This document shows positions 1-10,391 of a stretch of DNA of 64,000 nt, in pieces. The notes beneath the pieces are model-generated. The model was not told the origin of the DNA and did not search any database. It was given only the letters and a program-made list of their open reading frames with translations. The translations under genes and the position numbers were made by a program. Each line of letters begins with the position of its first letter. The first letter of the stretch is position 1. Origin of the DNA: Torymus aiolomorphi (taxonomy: Eukaryota > Arthropoda > Insecta > Hymenoptera > Torymidae); the NCBI GenBank assembly GCA_036365515.1, contig CM070877.1, positions 15,052,201 through 15,116,200 on the forward strand. Direction: 5' to 3'.

Positions 1-1002
1 CCTTAAAGTAAAAAGTTATTTTAATATTTTTATATCTTTTAGTAATGCTGTAAGAAAGAAGAAGTTAATATAATAAAGAAAGAAGAAAAAAGGTAGCACA
101 AAGAATTTGGAGTGTACAATAACTCATAAGTCATCAATACCAGAGAACCCTATATTTTTTATGCTATTTCATTGACAAATTATTAAGCAGAAGACGACAT
201 AGAGATAGTAGTCTGGCACAACTCATCTGAGGAAAATAAAATCTACTATCTTTCAAATTAATTGAACTCCAAATTTTAATAAAATAAATTTTTAAACACA
301 GATTTTATAAAAAATTTTGATATAAAGAACTAATATTAATTGTATTACTTATATCGTATTATCTATTATAATATACTTAATCAAAAATTATTTTTGTAAA
401 AAAATCTTTGACAGTTTATGTTGTTTGTATAAATTATTTTTTAGAAAAATATTTGTTTATACAATGAAAAATTAATATTAGTAACATACGTTTGTTATAT
501 TTTACAAACATTATATCAAATAAATATCTACAACCAGTATAACATTGTTCTTTTTATATTATTAAACTGTAATTATTAAAATTAACTTTCAAAGTGATAT
601 ATACTTCATATACAATAAAAATATTAACTCGTGAATATGTACCACGACTTTCTCAGAAAAATATTCCTTAACAAATTTCGCCTAGGTTTTTTTCGAATTA
701 TTACAACTGTAGTCAGTAATTTAAGTGTAGGCGGAAAACATTATCAGCGTGTAAGAGAAACCCCTTTATTTGCAAAAACGCCAAGAGTGCCGAATAAAAG
801 AATCATATAATATCGATCTTCTCGTTTCTCGCATACACCGTTGCACCAGTCTCTATCGGCATGCTGAAAGTTGAGCATCTTTATTTTTCCTGAACAAAGT
901 AAACAGTTAAATTTAAAGGTAGTGATTTTGTGAATCATTGCAAATTTTTTCATTATTATTGTAAAACAATATGCTTGTTGTTTGCAGTTAATGGTAGAAT
1001 TC
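1..1002. other. AT-rich intergenic DNA, no gene recognised
   Basis: This stretch is very AT-rich and holds only short open frames. A 69-codon frame on the minus strand (744-953) has no recognisable domain and no paralogue elsewhere in the window, so it is not called. No repeat boundary or RNA gene was seen. Confidence 0.5.
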
Positions 1003-1195
1003 TTGTAATTATATTAATTGATGCTAATGGCCAATCTACCAAATAATGTGTTTATTTATAGCAGGGGTTGCAATAAAAAAGACCACATTTTTATATTTCT
1101 ATGTCGACGTTTCGGACATTTTATTGATGTCCCCCATCAGGAACATGAGAACGTAATTTGGTTGATTGGCCATTAGCATCAATTAATATAAGTAA
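1003..1195 (-). mobile_element. Penelope-type tail fragment bounded by an inverted repeat
   Basis: An inverted repeat of about 27 bp (ATTAATTGATGCTAATGGCC and its complement) lies near 1010-1036 and 1163-1190. It encloses about 125 bp that contain a hammerhead-like core on the minus strand. The same core style occurs next to the Penelope-like endonuclease fragment at 26674-27070. The piece is therefore read as a dead Penelope-like tail. No protein-coding part remains here. The link to that element family is an inference from the shared ribozyme-like module. Confidence 0.4.
1103..1145 (-). ncRNA. hammerhead-ribozyme-like motif (type I, Penelope style)
   Basis: Reading the minus strand gives CTGATGG, one extra G, a 6-bp stem II (GGACAT with ATGTCC) and then GAAACGTC. 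The canonical core is CUGANGA, stem II, GAAA. Here the last core base is G instead of A, so activity is doubtful. The ACGT after GAAA would give the minimal stem III known from Penelope-element hammerheads. The motifs at 26293 and 61672 have the same layout, including the extra G. Confidence 0.45.
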
Positions 1196-1388
1196 AAGTC
1201 TATTAATTTAATGCCTCTTGCTATTTGTACGCCAAATTTATGTATACAAAGTATATACATGTACATAACAGAATATAATTTCTCTAGTCAGATGTCAAAA
1301 CGAAACAAACATTGAGGTGAGTTATTGTAGAACTCATACTCTGAATCAATGTACTTTACATCTCACGTACAAATAACAAGAGCTTTAA

Positions 1389-1614
1389 TTTAAGGTGGTT
1401 CGAACGCCAAAACTGACGTTAAATATAAACATTTTTTTAATCCAAATTTAATAATAATTAAATTTGTTTTAAAAAAATGTTTTTCTTTACTTGAAGTCTG
1501 CACTTGATGTCTTTCTAATTACAGCATCACTCACATCACAATATTCGGAAACGTAGTTCAAAAAAATGTTTATGTGTAACATCAATTTTGGCGTTCGAAC
1601 AACCTTAAATGTGT
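1389..1614. mobile_element. short palindromic MITE
   Basis: Terminal inverted repeats of about 30 bp begin AAGGTGGTTCGAACGCCAAAA-like on the left and end with the complement near 1590-1612. They enclose about 170 bp of AT-rich DNA without coding potential. The outermost bases are TTAA or TAA on both sides. This would fit several DNA-transposon families, and the superfamily is not resolved. Confidence 0.5.
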
Positions 1615-2162
1615 TTGATATTACGGATTACAATTTTTTATTAGAATTTAATTTAGTAATTATTTCTAAAGTACATATAAAATTGCATAATATATTTAAA
1701 TTATTTACGGAATACTTTTTTAATTACTTCTAAGATAAGAGTAGAGACTCCACCTAACGCAAAATTGCTTATGGAATCAAATTTTATATTCAGACATTTA
1801 CTTGAGAAGGTGTTAAAATTGTTTTAAATATGAAATATATATTATACAAATTTTTACAAAAATATCCTGATCTGTTACTAAATATTGTAAAATGCTCCAA
1901 AATTTAATATCAAGTAAAATAATATAAATCAATGTAGTCAATGAAATAATACTAAATTTCACCGATATCTTAAGCAATATTATTTAATCTGCTACAATGT
2001 GTAAGTATCGTGATAGAATAAATTATGATTATTGAAATCGTTAATATCGATATTATGAAACATTAATACAAATGAATCTTTGAATGATATTTAAATATAA
2101 ATTTTCAATAAGCACAACAACATAAATTAAAGATATGCAAGTCACTTGAAAGTCAAGAAAAG
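1615..2162 (+). promoter_or_regulatory. 5' flank of the type 1 odorant receptor
   Basis: This is AT-rich DNA without a gene. Its first part (1620-1725) is related to 38140-38260, upstream of the type 1 receptor remnant. The last 60 bases before the ATG, including the TGCAA(A/G)TCACTTGAAAGTC block, match the flank of the 61243 pseudogene. The duplicated unit therefore includes upstream DNA. No clear TATA box was identified. Confidence 0.35.
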
Positions 2163-3705
2163 ATGGAGTCCTTAGATATATCCTTCGCAATATTGGCTGG
2201 GTGTGGCATATGGAAACCTGCCAAATGGCCCTCAGAGGCTTCACAAAAGTTGTTCTTCGTTTGGAGACTCATTTTTTTTCCGATGCCATATTGTCTGGCT
2301 AGTGCACAGTTGGCAAGGATGATTCTGGTGGACATGAGCTTCGACGAATTTGCTGAAATATTGTTCATATTTCTATCGATCATTAACCTTTGGTTCAAAT
2401 CCATTAGCTTTGTGTCGCGGCGCAAAAATCTAATGAATCTTACAAACATGATGACGTGGGATTGTGCGTTACCACAGGACAATGATGAAGCTGATATACA
2501 GAGTCAGTATCGTCAGTTTATACGGTAAAATGTTATTATTTTCATAATTATATAGAAGACTGAATTAATGTTACACATTAGTAACAATAGTTACCGACTT
2601 TTAAAGGTCCGTTACACTGTTAAGTGTTATCCTGGTAGAGACAACAGCGATAACGTTTTTGATACCACCCTTCTTCCAAGCTCCAAACAATCGAAGCTTA
2701 CCCTTCAAAATTTGGCTACCTTATGACTATTCATCGGAAACAATGTTTTGGATCACTTACATACCTGAATCCTTTACCATCATGAATGCATCTCTGATTT
2801 CAGTATCTAGCAACACATTGATCTTTGGTTTCTTAATCGAAGCTTGTATTCAGCTTGAGATTCTTAGTCACCGCTTTAATATATTACCAGGATTCGTTGA
2901 AAATGCAGTGCAAAAAGAAAAGGGAAATTGTAATGTTTCTCGATTAGAAAGAGATCTGGTGATTCGCATCATTCGTCATCATATATTTATATTCAAGTAA
3001 GTATAGGATTAATTAGTGTAGATCAAATAAAAGGATTAAGATATAGTATCAGAACTTTTTCAGATTTGTTGATGCCTTGAAAAAGACCTTTAGCTGGGCA
3101 ATACTGGGGCAGTACGTAGTAAGCTCTCTAGTAATATCGATGAGCGTTTATCAGTTATCAACGAATAAGTCGATCGATGTAGTTTTTTTCACGAACTTGC
3201 TATATTTGATGTGCATGCTGGTGGAGTTTTTTCTGTATTGCTGGTTTGGTAACGAATTATCTCTAAAAGTAAGATGAACAATTTATTAAAATATTCATTG
3301 TTTTTAAGTTGATTGAAATTAATTATATTAATATATATTTGAAAAATAAGTTATTTTATATTTAAAATCATTATTATTATATCTTTTTAGCACTGTAGAT
3401 ACTAAAACAAAAAATATCACACGTTATTTCAGAGTGAAGAATTGGGTACGAAAGTATTTCAAACAAATTGGATTGCTTTAAACCCAAAATCGAACAAAAG
3501 TATTTTGATCACGATACATCGTTCTTCGAAACCAGTTATTATATCAAGTGGATTTTTTATTGTTTTATCGTTGGAATCTTTTACAAAAGTAAGTTATGTT
3601 AAATTTTCAGTCTAAGTTCTTCATTTTTGTCTGAATTATAATTTTTTTCAGATATTGAAACTTTCATATTCAGCTTTTAGTTTATTACGAACAGCGTCAG
3701 AGTAA
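2163..3705 (+). CDS. odorant receptor, type 1, complete (5 exons, 388 aa)
   Basis: Seven-transmembrane insect odorant receptor (7tm_6). Such proteins act as ligand-specific subunits with the co-receptor Orco in the dendritic membrane of olfactory neurons. Exons are 2163-2524, 2607-2996, 3064-3268, 3433-3588 and 3652-3705. All introns are GT-AG and short (63-164 bp). Phases join cleanly and give 1167 nt with no internal stop. Exons 1 and 2 carry hydrophobic segments 1-4 and the PPFFQ and SLPFKIWLPY stretches. Exon 3 ends in the family hallmark YCWFGNEL. Exons 4 and 5 give the last membrane segment and a C-terminus ending LLRTASE. The start was chosen because MESL begins the conserved N-terminus and the flank is shared with the 61243 copy. 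About 390 aa is normal for the family. The ligand is unknown. Confidence 0.88.
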
Positions 3706-4107
3706 TAAATTAACATATAAAATTCTGCTATTCGCATTATTGAACTATTTATTTTTTATAAAATTTCGCATTACGTTTTAATAAATTTTTCTGTATCACA
3801 TCTTGATAATAGAATAATGCCTGCTATTATTTTATTATAGTTATTGTTTAATGATTTGCGTTGTTCAGTTCAGTTTGAAGATAATCGAAGGTTTATATAA
3901 TTTATTTTAGGTATATAAAGTTTATTTTGTATATTTTAGTAATATTTTTTAAGTTAATGCATTAAAAAAGTGAAAAAGCACTTTATATAACGATTCAAAG
4001 AACAAGGATAAAAAATATGATTTTTTTATCTTAAAACTAACAAAATCGATCAAAAAACATTATTAAAATTAACACACATTATTTAACACTTTTAGTATTT
4101 AAAAAAC
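3706..4107. repeat. conserved spacer downstream of type 1 receptors
   Basis: About 330 bp here (from roughly 3790) are repeated at 12772-13094, and more divergently at 38655-38870 and 62235-62530. At 38655 and 62235 it likewise follows a type 1 receptor, and in all four places it precedes a type 2 upstream block. It is part of the duplicated two-gene unit. It contains CTTGATAATAGAATAAT and GTGAAAAAGCACTTTATATAA but no reading frame. The block is cut at 4107 by an LTR element and resumes at 8762. Confidence 0.65.
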
Positions 4108-4430
4108 TGTAATGGGAAACCAGGGAGACTATTTCGGTTAATTCCGCGATCCGAACTCTAGAACACGGTGCCGTCGAGTGCTGCTTCTACGACGAGCACT
4201 CGGGGTTGATGTTCTCTGGATCCCTGGTTACAAACGTCGAGTTCACGGTTGAACTCGACTTTTCCGTGTGCCGGAAAGGGTTAACACTCGCGCTAGCTAG
4301 TCGCGAGGCGCGGCCACTCAGAAGGATCGTAGTCTCGGAGCGACAATCCCGCGGAGGCGGCGGTATCTGGGAGAAGGTTAGGTTAGGTCAGTGAATAAAG
4401 AATAGCCTCAGTTACATAAAGAAATAATAA

Positions 4431-4975
4431 GGGCCTTTGCACGCTAAAAGCATAACGCGAAGGAATAAGGAATAAGAGGGCATAAGGTGGACATAAGGTA
4501 CTTATGCTCCGCTTATTCCTCTTATGCCCGTGTTGCGTACGCAACGAAACGTGCATAACCTCTTGATTTTTTTGGAGTAAAGTTTTCGAAATGAAATAGC
4601 TTACTGTAATTATTAATTGACTCTAATTGGTTACAATGTAAAAAGTTGACAAAATAATAAAACTTGAGGGGCTTTTGTATTTTATCATTTCAACGTGCAG
4701 AAGTGAGAAAAGTTTTCTTCTTAATCATTTAGTGATTATTTTTATAATAATTTATAGTGTAGACATTTTTGAACAATGGATGAAGAGGTAAATGTTTACT
4801 TGCAATTTATTATTAAAAAACTTACTCCAAAACAAGCAATTTAGGGGTTATGCACGATCCGTTGCGTACACAACACGGGCATAAGAGGAATAAGCGGAGC
4901 ATAAGTACCTTATGTCCACCTTATGCCCTCTTATTCCTTATTCCTTTGCGTTATGCTTTTAGCGTGCAAAGGCCC
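4431..4975. mobile_element. PIF/Harbinger-type MITE, 545 bp
   Basis: Perfect termini GGGCCTTTGCACGCTAAAAG and its complement, with about 130-bp terminal inverted repeats and a 3-bp TAA target duplication (4428-4430, 4976-4978). TWA duplications and GGGCC-like ends are typical of PIF/Harbinger. The AT-rich middle holds ATGGATGAAGAG followed by GTAAAT, which could be a leftover first exon of a transposon gene. A Harbinger transposase fragment lies at 42368-42595, but no direct link between the two was shown. Confidence 0.75.
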
Positions 4976-5588
4976 TAACATGGTCTGTTCAAACAATTCA
5001 TACACAAAAATATGCGTCGCATTGCGCGCAGACAAGAAGACGGGATCCGCCGCTCGGCGCTGGCGGATCGATGTGATTATTTTCGCAGGGCCGGTGAATG
5101 CCACAGCGACCGCTCGTCGCAGCAAGCCGAAAATACAAGAAGTACGAGGACCGGTGCACGCAACACCGGTCGAACACTTACTTTTGTCGATGCAGGCGAT
5201 GTCAGTCGCTCGGACGCGTTACCGTTGACAAAGTTGTGTGGATTGAGATAGGAAGCGTCCTTCCTAGTTGCAACTCCTGCCAATCCGCACCCGTACCGGA
5301 ATACGAAGGATATGCGCTGACAGGAGACGATACAGATCACGGAAATCGCTTGTGTCCTAGACGCCTGCGAAAGTAGCGTGCGCACGGCTTGACGGCCCCA
5401 GAGAATCTGATTCGAAAATGAATCGAGCTCGACTTTGCAACGGTCAAAGTTGCGCTGTCTCCGCGCGTCGCTCGCGAATACATCGTTCGAGCGATGTCAA
5501 CAAACGCTCGAGATGCACGAATTTGCGGGAACGAGAGCCAAACGAGTTCGATAGAATACGGAGAACCGACATTCTTATTTTCTCCGTA

Positions 5589-5740
5589 CTAGGGTTAATT
5601 TGGCGTGCTACGCGCGCCCTCTCTTCGCTGTTTCCCGATTGCTTTCAAGTTTCGAGAACGATTCGAGATTTCGAGATACCTCGCAAAAACGCTCGAAAAC
5701 CGAATGAATCTCGATCGCTCAATTTATACTAAGGAAGGAT
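5589..5740. repeat. 150-bp dispersed repeat inside the LTR
   Basis: The LTR sequence CTCCGTA / TTATTTGGG, uninterrupted at 8730, is split here by about 150 bp. A second copy lies at about 57505-57645. The shared core reads GGCGYGCTACGCGCGCCCTC near its start and includes AGATTTCGAGATACCTCGCA. No terminal inverted repeat or tRNA-like box was recognised, so the class is open. Confidence 0.55.
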
Positions 5741-5762
5741 TTTATCTGGGAACGTCGTTATA

Positions 5763-7440
5763 CCCCTCTCCAAGATGTTGCGTAGCGGGAGAAAAGCAAC
5801 TCGATACCGAGGCTCTCATTCAATACGACTTTATGTCGCCGTCGGCGGTGATGGCAACATTTCCGGATACGCGCTGACCAGCTCTCGCACTAAACGGCTG
5901 ATCAGGAGATCCACGTCGAGGGATCATCCGCACGCGCACGGTGGGTCGCTCATCACCGTGACCCCGCTGAATTCCAACGGTGGTCGGATCTCGTCGTCTG
6001 ACGCCTGAAGGACCGGACACTTTTGGCTCCTGTGGCGCTGATGCTCCGGTCGACGACCGCTATCGTTCCTCTTGGTTTGATTTTGAAGCGGGTCGTCTCG
6101 TTTTCTTCGGGCGCTTTTGCCCCTCCGGGTAGACCCAGTGAAGGTGCGCCGGTGACCGGCACGTCCAACACAATTTTGTACTTGGACACGGCGGTGAGGA
6201 GTTGTATGCTCCGAGCGCGTCCCTCGATCATTGCGAGCGGTATTCTCGGATGACTAAGTCTGGCTTAGTTGGCCGCCGTTTACGGCGCCGAGGTGATACT
6301 GTCGTCCAAGGATTCGAACCCGCCTTTAGATTCGAACCCAGTCCGCTCGAGGGTTTTTTGCGTTGGCTACCCTCAGGTGACCTTGGATCCCTGAGGGTGG
6401 CCGTTTGCATGGGGGTCGTTGTGGGGCCGATGCATATACCTCCTTCTTTGAGCTGGACTGTTGAGGGCTTTTGGGACGACTTGCGGTTGTCTTTAGTCCC
6501 TTGGCCCGATCAAGAGCGTGATTTGGCAGAGCACTTGGATGTGCCCGCTGCTTGGATTTTGTTAAGCGCAGCGGAATCATGAAGCGAGGACATTTGCACG
6601 TGTACCTGACGCAGCACGTCGTGCAGTCGCCTCATCTCTTCGCTTAGACGCCTAAACTTCTCCTCTTCCAATTTACGCATTCGATTACATTCGCATTCAC
6701 ACTGACGTTCGACTTCAGCTCGCGTCGATACGTCGAAGAATTGCGAAGCAATCGGCGATTTGTCCACCGGTTGTGTGGTCACCGAATTGTCGATCTCTTC
6801 TTCGACGCTCCCTGGAAGGCTTCTCTGCTCTTCTATTCGTCTTCTGGAGTCTGGAAAACGTTAATACAGCTGTCCGATGCCGATGTATTCCAAAAGCGAC
6901 TTACATCGGACTTTTCGGACAGAAGGGAGCTTGGGGAATCTCCCCTCTTCCAGGCTGTATTTATTCCATCATTGGGAGCTTGAAGGTACTCGGCACAGCC
7001 GTTCGATGCCGTGAAGCAGTCTGTATACGACAAGCGATGCGCTGTCTTAGACATTTCGAACAGGGGGAAGCTTGAAGGATGTCCCCCCCCCCCCCCCCCA
7101 GGCTGTGCCTACTCCGACGACGATTTCGTTGATGGAAGCTGAAGTTGATGGCGCTGGTGAGATTGCTGCACAGTTGTCCGAAATCCATGTACTGTCTGCC
7201 TTCCCCGAGCGACTCGCATTCTCGGATTTTTCGGACTGGGAGAAGATCGGGGAATCTCCCCTCCCCCAGGCTGTGCTGCACCTTAATTGCACCTAGACTT
7301 CACCCGGTCCTCTCGATGGCGTTGAAGGGTTCTATCGTGACGTGAGAGCCTCGGGTCTTACGTCGGGAGGACTGCCAGCTCTTTGGTTCCTCATCTGCAA
7401 GACATGCGTCTTTATGGAACTCAGCAAGTTGTTGTCGACT
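5763..7440 (-). pseudogene. degenerate gag of LTR element copy 1
   Basis: Minus-strand frames with several frameshifts and stops align in order with the intact 644-aa gag at 44875-46809. The best match is at 6510-6782, which carries the CECECNR.RKLEEEK..RLSEE..RLHD coiled-coil stretch. The three AWG-GD-type repeat units are also recognisable (6930-7290), one of them interrupted by an 18-base C run at 7083-7100. The gag N-terminus and leader are absent: at about 7440 the sequence jumps straight into LTR sequence. Confidence 0.7.
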
Positions 7441-8757
7441 ACCTTCTACGACGAGCGCTCGGGGTTGATGTTCTTTGGATCTCTGGTTACAAACGCCGAT
7501 TTCACGGTTGAACTCGACTTTTCCGTGTGCCGAAAAGGGTTAACACTCGCGCTAGCTAGTCGCGAGGCGTGGCCACTCACAATGATAGTCGTCTCGGAGC
7601 GACGATCCCGCGGAGGCGTCGGTATACGGGAGAAGGTTAGGTTAGGTCAGTGAATAAAGAATAGCCTCAGTTACATAAAGAAACAATAACAAGGTCTATT
7701 CAAACAATTCGTACACAAAAATACTCGTCGCATTGCGCGCAGACAAGAAGACGGGATCCGCCGCTCGGAGCGGGCGGATCAATGTAATTATTTTCGCAGA
7801 GCCGGTGGACTCCATACCGGCCGCTCGCCGCAGCGAGCCGAAAATACAAGAAGTACGAGGGCCGATGCATGTAACATCAGTCGAACACTTACTTTTGTCA
7901 GGGAGGGGGGGGGGGGTCCAAAGTTTAGACGATCCACTTTAGAATTGAAGTCAACTCTAGACATTCTCCATTCCGAGATAAGCTACTGCAGATTGTGCAA
8001 AATTTCGAAATTCTAAATTACGAAAACCATATTTTCGAATGTAACAATTCACCTACTGTCCAAAACATCGAATTTCATCAATACTATTTTAAAATGAATA
8101 TAACTTGTTTCTAATGATTTATTTCGAAATATCTTTATTGTATCCCTATTAAAATTCTATAAATGAAATTCGATCTTTTGGTGAATTGTCACATTCGAAA
8201 ATATGATTTTCGTAATTTAGAATTTCGAAATTTTGCACAATCTGCAGTAGCTTATGTCGGAATGGAGAACGTCTAGAGTTGACTTCAATTCTAAAGTGGA
8301 TCGTCTAAACTTTGGACCCCCCCCCCCTTTTGTCGATGCAGGGGATGTCAGTCGCTCGGACGGGTTCTCGTTGACAAAGTTGTGCGGATGGAGGTGGGAA
8401 GCGACCTTCCCAATTGCAACTCCTGCCAATCCACACCCGTACCGGAATACAAAGGATATGCGCTGACAGGGGACGATGCAGATCACGGAAATCGCTTGTG
8501 TTCTAGACGCCTGCGAAAGTAGCCTGCGCGCGGCTTGATGGCCCTAGAGAATCTGATTCGAAAATGAATCGAGCACGACTTTGCAACGATCAAAGTTGCG
8601 CTGTATCCGCGCGTCGCTCGCGAATACATCGTTCGAGCGATGTCAACAAACGCTCGAGATGTACGAATTCGCGGGAACGAGAGCCAAACGAGTTTGATAG
8701 AATACGGAGAACCGAGATTTTTATTTTCTCCGTATTTTATTTGGGAACGTCGTTATA
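7441..8757 (-). repeat. 5' LTR of copy 1 (end truncated), with nested MITE
   Basis: Homologous to 4108-5762 from the TTCTACGACGAGCRCTCGGG block to the terminal GTCGTTATA. The end next to the internal region is missing, so no primer-binding site remains. It carries a 427-bp palindromic MITE at 7900-8327. Confidence 0.65.
7900..8327. mobile_element. hAT-like MITE with long inverted repeats
   Basis: Arms of about 140 bp start with a G run, then TCCAAAGTTTAGACGATCCA, and mirror each other around an AT-rich centre near 8115. An 8-bp duplication CTTTTGTC (7892-7899 and 8327-8334) flanks it, and the empty site is visible in the sister LTR at about 5180. Eight-base duplications and G-rich ends fit hAT. 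No transposase is present. Confidence 0.65.
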
Positions 8758-8761
8758 AAAC

Positions 8762-8967
8762 ATAAAATACAACACTAACTGTAACGACTTTGTAACTTTT
8801 TGACGAGGAGTTTCGATACTCTTGCACACTAAAACCGGACTGATCTATCCGTTTTTTCCCGGAGATTCGAAGGTATTTAAATATTTTTCCGGTCGCTATA
8901 GCATTTTTTCGCCACTTGTCACCCATCTTTATCTTTACCTAGTAATTTACGCGTAACGAAAATATTC
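8762..8967 (+). promoter_or_regulatory. conserved 5' block of type 2 receptors, copy 1
   Basis: About 200 bp are conserved with 13095-13301, 38867-39062 and 62535-62739. Shared words include CCGTTTTTTCCCGGA, ATTCGAAGGTA, TCGCCACTTGTCAC and ATCTTTATCTTTACCTAGTA. A TATTTAAATATT element lies about 90 bp before the small frame that follows. Conservation across four copies is consistent with the promoter and leader region, but could also just reflect recent duplication. Confidence 0.45.
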
Positions 8968-9183
8968 ATGTATTGCAAGCAGTTTATGGGCGAGACCATT
9001 GGAATAGTTAAACGTGAAAACGACACTGTATTGATCTCCATCGTGATTTTCACGACAAATGCTGTTAGTCTATATTGGAATGTTACAGCGATCGGAACTG
9101 ATTCTTTTAACGGATGTAACAGTACTTTTATTACTTTTTATACATTTTTTCCTCATATTATCTACTTATTGGTGAAATTTTAG
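8968..9183 (+). CDS. small conserved open frame upstream of OR, copy 1 (71 codons)
   Basis: No known family was recognised. The frame starts MYCKQFMGE, has a conserved SLYWNVTAIGTDSF core and ends LLVKF, 98 bp before the next receptor ATG. Two other copies (13302-13514 and 39063-39281) are open over their full length and differ by indels of exactly 3 nt. The 62740 copy is broken. This could be an upstream frame in the receptor mRNA, a separate short protein or a chance survivor. Many substitutions between copies change amino acids, so purifying selection is not evident by eye. Confidence 0.35.
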   Translation: MYCKQFMGETIGIVKRENDTVLISIVIFTTNAVSLYWNVTAIGTDSFNGCNSTFITFYTFFPHIIYLLVKF

Positions 9184-9281
9184 GAATTCATTCATTTTTT
9201 TCCCTCCATTTTATGAAATTGATATATTAACATAAACATATATATTTAAATAGTACGTAACAGTTCAAATTTCAAACGAAG

Positions 9282-10389
9282 ATGGAACCCTTCAAATTAT
9301 CGTACAAACTGTTAACACTGAGTGGTGTTTGGAGACCAACAAGTTTTTCAACAAAATGGAACACAACACTATTTAGATTATACAGTTTTTTATAGTTCCT
9401 TTGCCGTACTTATTGAATGTTGGCTTACTAGGCCGACTTACTTTACATGACTTATCGCCTAAAGAACTTTCAGAAACTACTTTTTTATATATTATTACTT
9501 CTTGTATTTGTTTTAAGTCGTATAACTTCCTTCGCCATCAAAAAGATATGCTTCATCTGTCTAATATGCTTTGGTCCAAGTACTCAACTCCACACAATGA
9601 AATCGAATTGGCAATACGCAGAAAATACTATCAATTCATAAGGGTTTCAATTGTTCATAATTTAACTATATATGAAACATTTTAATGAAAATTTCAAATA
9701 GTCTTATTTTTTCCATTATGTACGAGATACAGATTTATCACATTGTCATTCATTGATAGCTTTAGTCGGAACGACGGCGGTTGTGTGGTTGTCGCCGCCA
9801 TTATTTCAAGAGAAGAACCATAGGTCGTTACCATTATAAATATGGCTGCCTATCAATAATTCACAAGACAGAATATTTTGGATCACTTATGTACTCAATG
9901 CTCTTTCTGTTATCGCTATTGCTGCAATATCTATAGGCAATGATGCTACGTTTGTTGGATTTTTACTTTTCATAAACGAACAGTTCGATTTGTTGTATCA
10001 TAGATTATTTGATGAGACGAATTATGCTAGAAGGGCTGTTGAATATAAAATACCGCAATATAAAATCGAAATGGTTGAAAAAAAGTTAACTAGAAGAAAT
10101 GTTCGTCATCATTTATTTATCTTTGGGTTAGTAAGGTGAATGAAACAATATTTATTCATTTTGAGATTTTAAATAATTTTGACGAAAAATTTGCTATGTT
10201 TGTTTTAATCGGTTTTGTATAAAGCGGTCTTGCTATGAAGTTGAAGTCTATAAAATTAACTATAAGACATTTTATCATTGTATGTTAAGTAATATCATTT
10301 TAGGTTTGCAGATGCAATTTCTAAAACTTTTTGTTTGGCAATAGTAACGCAATTTATAGAAAGTTCCACGATTATTTCTGTGAACGACA
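9282..10389 (+). pseudogene. odorant receptor, type 2, broken by mutations and a foldback insertion
   Basis: Exon 1 (9282-9643) aligns with the 13606 gene but has a 1-nt deletion near 9390 with a compensating length change further on, and its donor reads AAGGGTTT instead of AAGGTTTT. Exon 2 (9733-10126) is 394 nt instead of 390 because CATT is repeated near 9750, and it has an in-frame TAA where the paralogues read CAA (near 9835). Exon 3 starts at 10304 and stops after 86 nt at the border of the 10392-12725 element. Exons 4 and 5 are missing. It is 362-nt-exon type 2 sequence throughout and clearly non-functional. Confidence 0.85.
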
Positions 10390-10391
10390 TA

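Larger units (their letters stand above)
4108..5762 (-). repeat. 3' LTR of copy 1, with two nested insertions
   Basis: On the + strand the LTR runs from TGTAATGGG to GTCGTTATA, so on the element strand it is TATAAC to TTACA. It aligns with 7441-8757 except for insertions at 4431-4975 and about 5589-5740. The related LTR at 43789-44806 shares the block GGAGAAGGTTAGGTTA and the GACAAGAAGACGKGATCCGC block. Confidence 0.7.
4108..8757 (-). mobile_element. decayed LTR retrotransposon (gag-only family), copy 1
   Basis: Two LTRs enclose a degenerate gag region on the minus strand. The 4-bp target duplication AAAC (4104-4107 and 8758-8761) is perfect, and the interrupted host sequence continues across it. 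A purine tract (complement of 5763-5772) abuts the 3' LTR. The element belongs to the same family as 43789-48264. It is much older: the gag frame is broken many times, the 5' leader and part of one LTR are deleted, and three smaller elements have landed inside the LTRs. No pol sequence was found. Confidence 0.75.

Noticed and set aside
744..953. 69-codon minus-strand frame
   Set aside because: No domain, no paralogue in the window, and no codon or splice context to support it.
9401..9685. 94-codon receptor-like frame as a stand-alone gene
   Set aside because: It is the second half of exon 1 of the 9282 pseudogene after a 1-nt deletion.
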